DNA of 64,000 bases from Paguma larvata (GCA_030068075.1 CM057833.1:43729587-43793586); one strand, 5' to 3'. Numbered from the stretch's first letter, positions 1 through 10,800 are shown. Notes: generated from the sequence alone by a model not told the origin. Made by a program: numbers and translations.

Positions 1-924
1 CCTCCAACAGGTTCCTGAGACTCTTAATTTTCTTTCCTCTGTTCCTTTCATTCTGATGTTGTGACTATACAGTGAATAATGTATTTCAGTTACTGAACAT
101 TTCAGTTTGATCTGCTTCTCAATTATCATTTCTATTTGTCTGTTAAAATCTTCTACCTCACCACCTATTTCCAGAGTATTCACTTTTACCTCAAAGAGAA
201 CAGCTCTCATCAGGTGCCTTAAATTCTCTGTTTGATATCTCTAATATCAGAGTTACCTCCGGGTTGATAACTATTGGCTTTTCCCTAAAAGTGGGCCAGA
301 GTTTCTTGGTCCTTTACATGTAATTTTTTATTAAATTCCAGACATTTTGAGTATTTTGTTGTGAGGCTCTAGGTCTTCCTAAAATCCTCTAATGAATGTC
401 AATTTGTTGTTTTAGCAGGGAATCAGTTAGGTCAGACCACAAGTTCTAGCTCACCATCTGTGGGGGATGGTTTCAACATCAGTTCTGTTTTCAAAGCCTT
501 TGCTATGTTTCATTTCAGGGGTGAGTTAGCGATTTGTGTCAGTTTATACACAGACTCAGGGATCCCCTTTTCCAGAACTCTTCCCTCCATGATTTCCCAC
601 ATACTCTTTAGTTTCTATCAAAACCAGAGGACTCCCCTTCTAGTCCTCTGGCTAGAAAATCAGGGTTCTCCTTGTGCTATTGAGAAGTTCTATAGAAATG
701 TGCCTACCCTCATGACTAAGTGCTTTGAGAAAAGAGGAGGGAAAGAACCGGGATTTCCTCTGTGTTCTTTGGGCTAGAGGGGTCCTTTTTCCAGTTTATT
801 TAGCCAGAAAGACAAATCATCCCTAGGGGAGTCAGATGTCCACACCACGACCACCACTGCTCTCATGCAGCCACCCAACTGGAGCCAGCCTCAGAGAAGA
901 ACAAGGAGGAAAGAAAAAAGCCAA

Positions 925-943
925 AAAAAAAAAAAAAAAAAAG
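925..943. repeat. A homopolymer tract
   Basis: An uninterrupted run of A follows an A-rich purine stretch (901-924). It could be the tail of a small retroposed fragment, but no target-site duplication is evident. Confidence 0.9.
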
Positions 944-1206
944 GAAAGTAGGAATATTCTACTCTACTCTCCAGCACATAGGAGGCCCCTGTAATCAGTC
1001 CTTCGGTTATAATACAGGGGAATTTATTCTTAATTTTGTTATAAGTCCCTACTCTGCAGTATAGGACTCTGTCTACCCTTATGTCAAAGCTGGGAGAGAT
1101 AAGAGGGAAAAACCCTAAACCTCACTCCAATTATAGGTCATTATTCAACAATGGACTTCCCTCCCAATCTGCCTGCTGTTATTAACGTTTGGAGTCTTTA
1201 AATCCT

Positions 1207-1224
1207 TTTTTTTTTTTTTTTTTT
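1207..1224. repeat. T homopolymer tract
   Basis: A run of T lies inside the L1-like stretch. It is likely length-variable. Confidence 0.9.
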
Positions 1225-1270
1225 GGATTTTGTTACAAGTTTTTAGCTGTAATCAGTGAAAGAGATAGGC

Positions 1271-1610
1271 TAGAGTGAACTTACTCCATCTTGGCTGGTG
1301 CCCAAATCCATATATTCTTTTTTATATGTCGAATACTATATAATACAATTAAAAAAATTTTTTAATGGTCTATCCCCAGAGGATCTCATAGTTCACTGGA
1401 GAAGACAGACTCTACACACACCGTTTCAGGGGAATTTGGCCTCAGTAAGGAGAAAAGAAATAAGGTCAGAGGTAAAAGGAGACAAAGAGTAACACTGAAT
1501 GAGGGAGGTTTTTTTGTGGGTTCTTTCGTTTTTTGTTTTGTTTTTTTTTTTGTAGTAAGACTTAGCCAAGTGGGGTTTATAGCTTCTCCTACTCAAGAGT
1601 TAGCACACTT
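1271..1610. other. Unassigned, T-rich
   Basis: AT-rich DNA with short poly-T runs at about 1510-1552. The 64-codon open frame at 1298-1492 shows no domain and is not supported as a gene. I see no confident repeat family. Confidence 0.4.
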
Positions 1611-1865
1611 TAATTATTTTTTATTTTATTTTATTTTTTTTAAAATTTTTTTAATGTTTATTTATTTTTGAGACCGAGAGAGACAGAGCATGATTGGGGG
1701 AGGGGCAGAGAGAGAGGGAGACACAGAATGTGAAGCAGGTTCCAGACTCTGAGCTGTCAGCACAGAGCCCGATGCGGGGCTCGAACCCACAGACCACGAG
1801 ATCATGACCTGAGCCGAAGTCAGACGCTCAACTGACTGAGCTACCCAGGCGCCCCTAATTATTTT
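1611..1865 (-). mobile_element. Felid tRNA-derived SINE (SINEC_Fc type), with TSD
   Basis: Full-length antisense copy. Its T-rich tail is at the left (1621-1660), then the GA-rich region, then the tRNA-like head ending 'ctgagctacccaggcgcccc' at 1855. Exact 10-bp target-site duplications (taattatttt, 1611-1620 and 1856-1865) bound the element at 1621-1855. Few differences separate it from the other intact copies here, which suggests a felid-lineage insertion. Confidence 0.95.
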
Positions 1866-1884
1866 ATATTTATTTAGAATAACT

Positions 1885-2015
1885 TATTTCTGCCTTCCTC
1901 CTTGGATACTAAGCCGCACAAAAGCAGGCCCGTATCTGTGGTTCACCCTTGCACTATTCCACACGGTAGGTGGTCAAGATATGTTTATTGACAGATTACA
2001 AAGTATTGGCACTTA
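1885..2015 (+). mobile_element. L2 3'-end relic
   Basis: The order 'gcaggcccgtatctgtggtt' ... 'cacggtaggtggtcaagata' ... 'tgtttattgac' matches the L2 3' terminus pattern (amount used / cases listed / 'ggcacatagtaggtgctcaataaat'). It is strongly diverged. Confidence 0.6.
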
Positions 2016-2019
2016 TTTG

Positions 2020-2520
2020 TTATACCAGGTGCTGTCAGGGCTCTGCCCATATCCTCTTGCCCTTTACTTCACTGTACACCAACCCAACCTCTAATTGCCA
2101 GCTCCCAAATTTCTCTGCTTGAGGTCTTTCTCAGGCTTCTAAAGCAAGCTTTGTCTACCTGCTTGGCAGGTAGTGAGTGCCAGGAAATTACTATCTGCTA
2201 GAAGAAGACCTCAACCAACGACTGACAGAGTTGGTTTATAAAAACTCCAGGCCCTTCCCCCTTGGGAGGGTTAACTCTGTGTCCTGTATCCTGCAATGAC
2301 TCTCAGAATCTCCCAGGTAGGATTTAGTTCCACCAGCTCCCAGTGGTAGCTGGTTCAAATAATGCACAATCTATTGGCTACCTTTCCTCCTCTGACTCAC
2401 TTTACATCCTCTTTTGGTATTTCTTTATCCTCTGATAATACACCACTTTCACCTAAACCCTAATTTCAGGGTATGCCTCTGGGGCAACCAAAATTAAAAC
2501 AGCTGCATATTCTACATATA
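2020..2520 (+). mobile_element. Possible ancient LTR-like relic
   Basis: Moderately GC-rich DNA with a TATA-like 'ggtttataaaaactccaggc' near 2233 and a closing phrase 'ctggggcaaccaaaattaaa' near 2480, which resembles the end of an old mammalian LTR. I cannot name the family, and it could simply be unique sequence. Confidence 0.3.
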
Positions 2521-2552
2521 TAGGCAAGGTCTTTAATCAAGAAATTTCCCTG

Positions 2553-2795
2553 TAGCTCTTAGAGTGGGCAGAGCACTGGACTTCACGCCAGACGGTCCTA
2601 CTTCATCCGCTTACCAGCTAGGCAACCTTGAACAAGTCACTTGGTTACTCCGAGGCTCAGATTTCTTCATTTGGAATGTGGAATTTATATAATCTACCTC
2701 ATGATATTCTTGTGACGATAAAATAAAATAATATCATATATCTTCAGAAACTTATCACAGAGACCAGTGCATAGTGAGTGTCTGTGCATAGAGAA
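2553..2795 (+). mobile_element. MIR (sense), nearly full length
   Basis: The MIR order is clear: 'agtgggcagagcactggact', a tRNA-like head, 'cttgaacaagtcacttggtt', 'gaggctcagatttcttcatt', 'cctcatgatattcttgtgac', then the 3' 'agtgcatagtgagtgtctg'. This is an ancient mammal-wide SINE. Confidence 0.8.
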
Positions 2796-3394
2796 TTCTT
2801 TCTTGTGCTGTGAATCATCATGCCTTCTTTATTTTTTTTTTCCTGATGTAGAGTGGGGGCTGTATTAACATGTCCAGTCAACATCAGGGATTGCTAATGG
2901 TGGGGAAATGTCGGAAAGCTTATATTGTTTCATCTTGAGGAGCATGCTTCTAATTAGCCAAAGCCTGTTTTATTTCAACATAAATGAGCAATGGCTCAGC
3001 GGATGGTCCCACGATAGCTGAGTCCCAATGTGCTCCAGAGGAAATGTACAACAAACACTTCAGAGAGAGCACATCATCTTTTAATTTATGTGAATTTCTC
3101 TTTTATTTGAGAATTGTTCCATGAAGTTTTCATGGCTTCACAGACTTTTAGGTCATAAAGAAACCCTAGTGATCAAGAACAGTCAGACTCCATTGTTTTA
3201 CAGTTGGGGAATCAGAGGCCCCAGTAGCTTCTTTTCTTTCATGGTATTTCGGAAACAATGACAACTGTCTTCAAATTTGTAAAGGATTAATAAATGAGAG
3301 AGGTGATAGTCTTATTAAAGTGACTTCAGAAATTAAAGATGGTGGGAGCATTCAGAATTCTACTGAAAAGGGGAGATTGTATCAATTAGAGAAG
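2796..3394. other. Unassigned
   Basis: No repeat family or gene recognised. Contains 'caacatcagggattgctaat' and other ordinary-complexity DNA, with no long frame. Confidence 0.4.
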
Positions 3395-3552
3395 TTCAGC
3401 AACGAAAGAGATGTCTAAAAAGAAGCTCACCATCACTGGACGTATGCAAGAAGATAGTGAACCTGTATGGAATGCTCTACAAGGAATTCTTGCTCATGAA
3501 AGGGAGACTTACCTGGGTATTCAAGTACCTTCCAACTTTATGATTCTGTAGT
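3395..3552 (+). mobile_element. CR1/L3-like 3' tail relic, probable
   Basis: The text runs 'ggacgtatgcaagaagatag' ... 'ggaattcttgctcatgaaag' ... 'taccttccaactttatgatt'. This follows the order of CR1/L3-type 3' ends (tail phrase 'cccttccaactctatgattct'). Diverged and short, so only moderately secure. Confidence 0.5.
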
Positions 3553-4854
3553 GTGGGGTTTCCTACAGGAAATACGTACACAGTACAGAGCTTTTAGTAT
3601 ATGTTCAGTGAAAACGATGATTGATTACTACCAGCCGCCACTGGGTCCTCTCAGGTTGCCCTAGAGATAATTAATTCTAACCTCACTCCTATGATTCCCT
3701 TGTTTTTTTTTTTCTTTTTTTTTTTTTTGTATCAACACTATTTAGGGCCAGTTGATCCCATTTCCAGGCAAGCTGGAAGCTCAGGTGTTTGACGCAGGAT
3801 GGGAATACAACAGGCCAGGCCTGGTCCTGGGGATGAAAATGGCTACAGCAGACATGCAAGTGCACCTCTTGGACTTCCCTTCAAGAAATAACTTGCCATT
3901 CAGCTGTCAGGAGCAGTGAGCCGACAGCTCCAGCTGTTAGGGCCTTCAGGATCCATCTTAGCTTTTCAGGGGACGCCCTATCATTCCCTAGGAGCCCTGC
4001 TGACAGAGCAGGGCAAAGGTACCAGGGCCTGGCCATTTCAGCTGTTTGGAACTCCTCTTTCAGGCTTTTGCCCTGCAGCTCACATTGGATGTGACTTTTC
4101 ACATCTGGATCTGCAGCTCTCCCAGCCCGGTCTTGCTTCTTCCCTCTTTTCCTTTCCTGGGGTGTCAGGTCTACACTACAGTCTGAGGCTTTCCCTACCC
4201 AACCCTGCTTCTCTTCCTACCATTCACAGATACAACCCTCAGGAAAGCTTTTCCACTCCTAACCCCATCTCTATCTCTGCTTCTAGAAACACCAGTTGAC
4301 TCAATGGTTGACCCTGCAACTAATGAGACTTTGGCAAAAAAAGGAACAAAAGTACACATCCCAAAGAAGGAGATTCTGAATCATCAACACATCTAAGGAG
4401 AATGAGAAAGCAAGAAAGAGACCTGAAGACTAGGGTGTGCCACAAAGACCAAAGGGCAGCACCGAGGCTTTGAGAGACAAAGCCTGGAACGATCCCTTGA
4501 GGAAAAAGAGCTGGACAGGGACCTGTGTCCATAAGGACCCCCAGCCGCACTGTCGCTGCTCTTCAGACAGATATTATCTATTAATGTTTGGCCTTTAAAG
4601 GGGCCACAGAAAGGAAGGGCAACTGCCCATGCTTGATCCATCGACACTGACTGTTCCAGAGCACAAAACACGGACATCTGCAATGAGCTTTATGGATGTG
4701 GAAGCACCAGCTTTTAGGGAACAGATGATAAAGACGGCCAATATATATTGCATGCTTAGTATGCATCTGGTGCTATTCACTGTTGTAAGGGCATGGAGTA
4801 TCAGTTTCTGAGGTTCAAGCATCTGGGAGAAGCTTGCTGAATCATTTAGGTTCA
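3553..4854. other. Unassigned, with short open frames
   Basis: A T-rich tract occupies about 3702-3728. The open frames at 3916-4299 (+), 4393-4683 (-) and 4629-4811 (+) are mutually overlapping, lack domains and have no credible splice or initiation context, so none is called as a gene. No repeat family is confidently seen. Confidence 0.4.
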
Positions 4855-5110
4855 GGGTCTTTCATGAAGTTGCAGGGAAACTGACAGGCAGGGTTGCAGT
4901 CATTTCCAAAATCACCTGGGGCTGAAGGATCCACGTCCAAGACCATTCCTGTGGTTTGTGGCAGGCCTCCATTCCTCACCTTGCAGGCGTCTCCACAGGG
5001 CTACGTGATCTGGCAGCAGGCTTCCCCTGAAGTGAATGATCCAAGACAGAGAGGTCACTGAAAATGGAAGCCAAAGTCTTTCGTAATTCAATTTCAGAGG
5101 TGCAATGCCT
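4855..5110 (-). mobile_element. Old LTR-like relic (antisense), same style as 38.6 kb
   Basis: The phrase order 'gggtctttcatgaagttgca', 'ctgaaggatccacgtccaag', 'gcgtctccacagggctacgt', 'aatgatccaagacagagagg' parallels the relic at 38.6-39.0 kb. The 149-codon open frame at 4912-5361 (-) is a product of this relic and is not a gene. Family name uncertain. Confidence 0.45.
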
Positions 5111-5254
5111 TCCTTTATGTCATATCTTATGGCCACACAGCCCAACCCTCCTAGAGTGTAGAAGAGCCTTCCACCAGGGCAGGAACACAGGACACAGGGG
5201 ACACCCAGATTAGACTGTCTTGGAGACTGACTGCCACAACCTCTAGAAGAACAG

Positions 5255-5345
5255 TGTGAAGCAGATATTTTACCAAAGAGGAAACTGAGGCACGGAGAAG
5301 CTCTAAGACAAGAAACGGAGTCACAGTTTGAACTGAGACTCCATG
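5255..5345 (-). mobile_element. MIR fragment (antisense)
   Basis: The core 'aagaggaaactgaggcacgg' and following 'tttgaactgagactccatgt' match the MIR core and head read backward. Confidence 0.65.
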
Positions 5346-5494
5346 TTTCTGGACTCCGCATACTGTCTTCCCAAGTGGAAAAGTAGGAGGCAGAGAAGGA
5401 AAAAGATGATGTGTTTAAACTTGATCATTGTGGGTAGTTATGAATGCCATAGGTAGTGATAGTTTATACAGAAGTATAGAGCTAAAATAGAGCA

Positions 5495-5690
5495 ATTCCT
5501 CATTATCAAGGATAATCTTTACACCAAATGTACAGATAAAGAATTATTTCCCCATTTACCAGATGACAAAATAAAATTCAAAAAGATTAAGTGCTTTGCC
5601 CCTACTTGCACAATCAGTACACAATGGAGTTAAACTCTACTTTTCATTTCTAAGTACAGGGCTCTTATCTATACCTTGGTTGCTCTTTCC
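5495..5690 (-). mobile_element. MIR fragment (antisense)
   Basis: 'ccccatttaccagatgacaa' then 'gattaagtgctttgcccct' and 'gggctcttatctatacctt' follow the antisense MIR order. Highly diverged. Confidence 0.6.
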
Positions 5691-5829
5691 ACTATCCAAA
5701 GTGTAAATTGGTGTTTCAGATTCTCTGGAATAAAGTAACTAAAGTGGAGAAGAGCACCTAGAAAACTATAAATTGCTTAGATATGAGGTAAGGAAGGCCT
5801 GAACTAAAGGAAGAAAAGTTAGGGTTTTT

Positions 5830-6188
5830 TTTTCAGTATTTTTGAAGTATAGTCTACATCCAGAAAAGTGCACAGAAGTGTGTGGCTGGTGGAATTTTGT
5901 ACACTGAACAAACCAAATGAAGAAACAGCCATTACTATTCACTCCCAAATCTCCTTTCTTCTGACTCTGTGTCACCAGCCCTCACAGAGTAAACACCATG
6001 TGGACTTACACAATCACACGTTCATTTCACCTGCTTTTGTAATTTACTTAAATGTAAACTTATACTTTCTGCAACTTTTCTGCAACTGGTTTATTTCGCT
6101 TGATCTTATGCTGATGACATTCATCCATACTGTTGCGTCTACCTGTTGTTGTGTAGTATTCCAATATATGGCTATATAATTTATATAC
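5830..6188 (-). mobile_element. Old L1 (L1M-type) antisense, first part
   Basis: Phrases 'gaagtatagtctacatccag', 'aaaagtgcacagaagtgtgt' and 'gtagtattccaatatatggc' are the antisense 3' part of an old L1. The element stops at 6188 and resumes at about 7439 with 'gatgggcatttgagcagttt'. Everything in between was inserted later. The 103-codon frame at 5868-6179 is part of it. Confidence 0.75.
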
Positions 6189-6330
6189 CAGAGGTAGTTA
6201 ACCTACATTCAAATTTGGCTCACCTCCTATTTCTTTCTTTCTTTTTTTTTTTTACATGGCCACTTCCTATTTTTATACAGCCTGAAAGGTAAGAATGATT
6301 TGTGCATTTTTGAAGGCTTAAAAAAATCAA
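6189..6330 (+). mobile_element. MER58-like hAT DNA transposon, left part
   Basis: Begins 'cagaggtagttaacctacat', a decayed form of the terminal 'caggggtcggcaaactac' of the MER58-type hAT family, and includes 'cctatttttatacagcctga'. It lies exactly at the break in the old L1 and is itself interrupted by the L1 that starts near 6331. The family name is from memory. Confidence 0.6.
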
Positions 6331-6405
6331 TAGCATTATTTACAACAGCCAAGATTTGGAAACAATGTAAGTATCTATAATAGATGAATGGATAAAGAAG
6401 ATGTA

Positions 6406-6608
6406 GGGATGCCTGAGTGGCTCAGTCCGTTAAGCGTCTGATTTCGGCTCAGGTCATGATCTCACAGTTTGTGAGTCTGAGTACCACATCGGACTCTGTG
6501 CTGACAGCTGAGCCTGGAGCCTGTTTTGGATTCTGTCTGTCTCTCTCTCTCTCTTCCTCTCCCCTGCTTGCACTCTGTCTCTCTCTCCTCAAAATAAATA
6601 AACATAAA
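6406..6608 (+). mobile_element. Felid SINE (sense), inside L1
   Basis: Head 'gggatgcctgagtggctcag', internal 'ggctcaggtcatgatctcac', TC-rich stretch at 6538-6590 and tail 'aaaataaataaacataaag'. An impure CA stretch (6609-6639) follows, where L1 would normally read TA-rich. No clean duplication is visible, perhaps because the flank became a microsatellite. Confidence 0.9.
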
Positions 6609-6640
6609 GCGCGCGCACACACACATGCACACACACACTG
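6609..6640. repeat. Impure (CA)n
   Basis: 'cgcgcgcacacacacatgca' followed by more CA dinucleotides, at the junction of the SINE tail and the host L1. Confidence 0.85.
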
Positions 6641-7100
6641 GAATATTACTCAGCCATAAAAAAGAATGAGATCGTGCCATGTGTGACAACACGGGTGGAC
6701 CTACTGGATGTTATGCTCAGTGAAATAAGTCAGACACAGAAAGACAAATACCATATGATTTCACTTATAGTGGAATTTGAAGACCAAAATGAATGAACAA
6801 ACAACAAAAAAACTTAAGTACAGAGGATAAACTGATGGTCACTGTGCATGGGGTGCGTGTGAAATAGAGATTAAGAGGCACAAACTTCCAGTTTTAAAAT
6901 AAATAAGTCATAGAGATGAAAAGTACAGCAGAGGGAATACAGTCAGTAACAGTGTAATGACATTGTATGGTGATAGATGGTGACCACACTTATTGTGATG
7001 AGCACTGGATACAGAATTGTCAAATGCATATGCTATATACCTGAAACTAATATAACCTTCTATGTTAATCGGACTTCAGCAAAAAATAAAAATAAATGAG

Positions 7101-7438
7101 TGTGCTAAACTTGCAAAAAAAGAAAAAAGAAACAATAAATCTAAAGAATAATAGTGCATGATACACAACAATTATGTGAAATTTAAATTTTTGTCCATAG
7201 ATAGCATTTTATTGGGATAAACCATGCCCAGTCTTTTTCCTATAAGCTATGGCTGCTTTCCCGCTACAATGATGGTAGGCAGTTGCAACAGACACCTTAT
7301 CAGCACTCTACTGCTTTGCACTGTTGTTGGGGCACTACAAAGAAAAATGAAGTAATTATAAAGTGATTTTGCCTCTTGGCCTGTGGAGTCTGAATACTGA
7401 AGACCTGGCCTTTCACAGGAAAGTTTTGCTGAGCTCTG
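7101..7438 (+). mobile_element. MER58-like hAT DNA transposon, right part
   Basis: Resumes after the L1 tail. It carries 'catagatagcattttattgg', 'ctatggctgctttcccgcta' and a decayed terminus 'aggaaagttttgctgagctc'. The longer internal section matches the arrangement of the copy at 45.2-45.5 kb, which supports joining it to 6189-6330. Confidence 0.6.
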
Positions 7439-7790
7439 GGCTATTCTAGTGATGGGCATTTGAGCAGTTTCCAGTTGGATGCTATTATAAATAGTGCTGC
7501 TTTGAACACTCTGGTTGGTGTTTTTGCTGAACATCTGACAGCATTTACTTTGGGCACATACCTAGGAGTAGACTTGCCAACTAGTTGATTGGATTCAGCT
7601 TGGAAGGTACTGGCAAAGTAGCCTGTACTCATTTGGCACTCCAGCTAGCAGTGTAAAGGAACTCCGAGTGCTCCATATTCTCATCAATAATTGGTATTTT
7701 CTGTCTCCTTCATTGAACCACTTGGTGGAATGGGCAGTGGTCATGTGAGCACGGTTTTGAAATCATAATTACAACCTCTAATTGTTTAGG
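7439..7790 (-). mobile_element. Old L1 (L1M-type) antisense, second part
   Basis: 'gatgggcatttgagcagttt', 'ctattataaatagtgctgct', 'cacatacctaggagtagact' and 'tctcatcaataattggtatt' continue the antisense L1 that stopped at 6188. The two parts are collinear with one L1. Confidence 0.75.
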
Positions 7791-7804
7791 CTATGCCAAA
7801 GGCT

Positions 7805-7985
7805 GTGCCAATAATTCCACCTACATTATCACTTTATAGACCTGTCCATTTTACTGATGTGGAAATAGTATTCAGCAAGGCTAAGAGACTTGAGGGTCAC
7901 TATGATATTAAGAGGCAAAACCAAGACTCAGACTCAGATCTGATTGACTTCATAGCCTATATGTCTTCTACTTCACCACGTTGTC
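7805..7985 (-). mobile_element. MIR (antisense)
   Basis: 'ccattttactgatgtggaaa', then 'gagacttgagggtcactatg' and 'gactcagactcagatctgat' follow the antisense MIR order. The 67-codon frame here is not a gene. Confidence 0.65.
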
Positions 7986-7990
7986 TCTCC

Positions 7991-8854
7991 ATGTGACATT
8001 GTGATAAGACATTACGCCCTTGGAAAGTATCGGCCACTGCAGGGTCTTTAACTAGACCTTTGTTAGGAAACATTTGTTAGGAAAAGGGATACCGTGGAGC
8101 TACACAACGTGAGTATGGGGGAAGTATGGGCAAATACACCCTCATTTCTGCTGCCTGCTGCTACAGTGGTTAACTGGATGCTTTTTGCTTCCCTCCAGCC
8201 CTCTGGCTGGCTATGTGTATTACATGTTCTGACAGCTGAGGCCCGTGGTGAAAAATGATAACAGATTTGTATTCTCAAGATCATCTCCAGATGCTGGCCA
8301 GAAGCACCTCTGGATTTATGAAATATTTGCCTTTAGTATTTCTTGAAGATGGATGATTGGGAGAAGAAAAAAAGTTCTAGGAACATTTCGGTATAAATCA
8401 TGGGGAATTCCTTCCTTTGGCAATCTGGAATGCATTTCTCTATTTCTTTAAGAAGAATAATGTGTATATTAATAACTTGGTCGGAATGGAGTCTGCGCCA
8501 AGAGGAGATGATCACGGAAATCATTATTGATGGTTTCTTGTAGCCAAACAATCTGTTCCCCCAAACCTGGAGTCTGTCATCTGCAGGCGAAAGGTCACAC
8601 AGGCGTCACGTGCATGAATCCCCTCCCCTCTATCCATACCCCTGCCATTCCTCCACCCAGTTTTCAGATCTGGTTGTTATTGTTTTTTTTTGGTCTGAAT
8701 TGCAAAACGCTCATAATCAGGTTTATTAATGTTCCCACTGCTTCTGCCCAAGCATTGAGGTTGACACTAGAGTTGTCCTGCTAATCTGGTTATGTCGCTG
8801 CCTTGATCAAATATCTCTGGAGACTCACTGCCACCCATAGCAGGGCTTTCCACT
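7991..8854. other. Unassigned
   Basis: No family or gene recognised. Short frames at 8063-8284 (-) and 8527-8784 (+) lack domains. A short T-rich run lies near 8684. Confidence 0.4.
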
Positions 8855-8905
8855 CTTTTTTGTTTAATCGAGATATAGTTGATGTGCTTACCTTTTTGAT
8901 TCTGC
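8855..8905 (-). mobile_element. Short L1 3'-UTR scrap (antisense)
   Basis: 'aatcgagatatagttgatgt' resembles the antisense L1 phrase seen intact near 49.61 kb. Very short. Confidence 0.4.
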
Positions 8906-9007
8906 ACTGTCACACAGGAAAACTGCATTGATTTATGAATATATGTTGTTGATATTTATGTATGAGATGTTAACTAGTAAATTTATATATCTCACATATA
9001 AATTTTG

Positions 9008-9242
9008 AAAATACATATTTCTCTTTTGTAAAATTTTTAAATGTTTATTTATTTTTGAGGGGGGGAGGTGGAGGGGCAGAGGGAGAGGGAGACACAGAAT
9101 CCAAGGCAGGCTCCAGGCTCTGAGTTGTCAGCACAGAGCCTGATGCGGGGCTCAAACCTACAAACCGTGAGTCATGACCTGAGCCAAAGTCAGATGCTTA
9201 ACTGACTGAGCTACCCAGGCACTCCTAAAAATACGTATTTCT
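9008..9242 (-). mobile_element. Felid SINE (antisense), with TSD
   Basis: Target-site duplications aaaatacatatttct (9008-9022) and aaaatacgtatttct (9228-9242) differ at one base and bound the element at 9023-9227. The head has decayed a little ('cccaggcactcct'). Confidence 0.95.
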
Positions 9243-9261
9243 TAACGGATGAGATAATACA

Positions 9262-9472
9262 TACCAAGGGTCAGCAAACTTTTTCTGCAGAGGGCCAGAC
9301 AGTAAATATTTTAGGCTTTACAAGCTAAAAGGTCTCTACTGCAACTACTCAACTCTGCCACTATAATACAAAAACAGCCATAGGTAAATACGTAGGTTTG
9401 GCTGTGTTCCAATAAAACTTTATTTACAAAAACAAGCAGCAGGCCAAATTTGGCCTATGGTCCATACTTCCC
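9262..9472 (+). mobile_element. MER58A-like hAT MITE
   Basis: A well preserved short non-autonomous hAT element. It reads 'agggtcagcaaactttttct', 'agtaaatattttaggcttta', 'ccaataaaactttatttaca' and ends 'caaatttggcctatggtcca'. It cannot make transposase. Strand is relative to this reading; the name is from memory. Confidence 0.75.
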
Positions 9473-10084
9473 AGATGCCTGGTATACACCTTTGGCCACT
9501 CCAGATGTGATGTCAAATTGAATTCAGGAACTCAAATACTTCTGACTTTCTTGTTCTATCCCTGATGTACACCAACTCTGTTTCTCCTGAAACTACAGTG
9601 TTCTGTTCTACAGATGATTCCACTACTACTATTCCACTACTGCCCACAGCGAGGCCCACGTTTGACATGTACAACCAAGAACCCACACAGAGAACATTAT
9701 TCATCTCTCATGGATCCAGAAGGAATTCTCTAGAAGGGAAGCACTAGCCCAACTTTGTGTACCCCCCTCATTCCAATAACACTGTATTACATGGATCTGC
9801 TACCACAACCACTCAAATAGAAAGAAAAGAGGAAGTTCCCCCCAAAGCTATATGAGCAAACAACCTCTTCGGGTATCTTCTACCTTAAAGGTTAGCACAA
9901 AGAAGAAAGTGATTAACACAATAGTCAGGATCATTTACAGAAAGGAGAGCGGCAGTAGTTATAAAAAAAAACCATGAGCGATACATTATCATGTATTGCT
10001 AAGCACCTACTGTACACACGACACAGGTGCTTTTTTAGGCTTTTTTCAAACTTCTTTTAGTACCTTTATCAGAATGAATGAGTT
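9473..10084. other. Unassigned
   Basis: Ordinary-complexity DNA. The complementary frames at 9513-9704 (-) and 9565-9747 (+) are low-complexity and unsupported. Confidence 0.4.
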
Positions 10085-10345
10085 ATTTTGTGCTATGATA
10101 ACAACACTAACATCTCAGGAGCTGAAGGAAACAAAGATGAACTTCTTCCTCACATTGTAGAGCTATCACGAGCTGGCCCAGAGCTCTCTGCTCCACCCTT
10201 TCCATCAGGGGTACAAGTAAACAGCATCCCCTGACTTTCTCCCGTAACAAGGAGAAAGGGAAGTGCTGAATCATGCAATGGTCTTTAAAGGTTTCTTCCT
10301 GGAAGGGACACACACAGCATTCACTCACATCTAATTTGCGTAAGC
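10085..10345 (-). mobile_element. Possible LTR-like relic (antisense)
   Basis: 'gtgctatgataacaacacta', 'atctcaggagctgaaggaaa', 'ctctgctccaccctttccat' and 'ggaagggacacacacagcat' parallel the antisense form of an old mammalian LTR-type repeat. It directly abuts a sense-oriented relic of similar style. Confidence 0.35.
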
Positions 10346-10800
10346 AGTAAACTTCAAAGGGTTTGATGTGTGATTAAGCTGTGTGCTTGGATTGTACTGC
10401 TGGTACCAATTACATGCCCCCCTCCTGTAAAAGGATTACACGTCCCCACCCACCGTCATCTGACCGGAGGTCAAGTGTTCTTCCCTACTTCATTGATACC
10501 AGGCTCAACCAATGAAATAGAAGCGGAAGTGATACGTGTCACATTGGAGCAGAAAACTTACAGCCATCTACACGTTTTTGTTGTTGCTGTTTTTCTCTTT
10601 GTCACAAGAATGATGGATCCCAACTAGAAGCTATTCCTGCAGCATGAGTTCTAGAATGAGGAACATACCTGAGTGGAGCCATGTTCTATCTATAGCCCAC
10701 AGGTAACACGCACGAGAAATAAATTGTTGTTGCTGTACACCCCCGATAGCGTGAGGCCATTTATAACAGCAGTGTAACCCAGAAAAAAAAATGTCGAATA
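10346..10800 (+). mobile_element. Possible LTR-like relic (sense)
   Basis: 'accaatgaaatagaagcgga', 'gtgatacgtgtcacattgga' and a poly(A)-signal phrase 'gagaaataaattgttgttgc' near 10716 resemble the 3' half of an old LTR. Family not named. Confidence 0.35.

Larger units (their letters stand above)
1..1270 (-). mobile_element. Old L1-like relic (antisense), probable
   Basis: T-rich text such as 'ccttaaattctctgtttgat' and 'tccatcttggctggtgccca' resembles non-ORF parts of old mammalian L1 (L1M-type) read antisense. I recognise the style of the sequence rather than a firm alignment, so this could be two relics. The open frame at 460-777 lies inside it and has no recognisable domain. A pure A tract sits at about 925-943 and a T tract at about 1207-1224. 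Confidence 0.45.
6331..7100 (+). mobile_element. L1 3' end (5'-truncated), split by a SINE
   Basis: Starts in the ORF2 3' region ('tagcattatttacaacagcc') and passes 'tcagccataaaaaagaatga', 'gtgaaataagtcagacacag' and 'ctgaaactaatataaccttc' before an A-rich tail at 7079-7100. No intact ORF2 remains. It carries a SINE at 6406-6608 and sits inside the MER58-like element. Confidence 0.85.

Noticed and set aside
925..943. A tract as the tail of a processed pseudogene
   Set aside because: No coding-like sequence or target-site duplication upstream; the same holds for the A runs at 18699 and 23495.
3507..3516. Minus-strand consensus donor (ccag|gtaagt)
   Set aside because: It lies in a CR1-like relic and I see no matching acceptor at a suitable distance.
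4912..5361. 149-codon minus-strand open frame, the longest in the window
   Set aside because: It overlaps an old LTR-like relic and a MIR, has no domain, and is of a length expected by chance in 64 kb.
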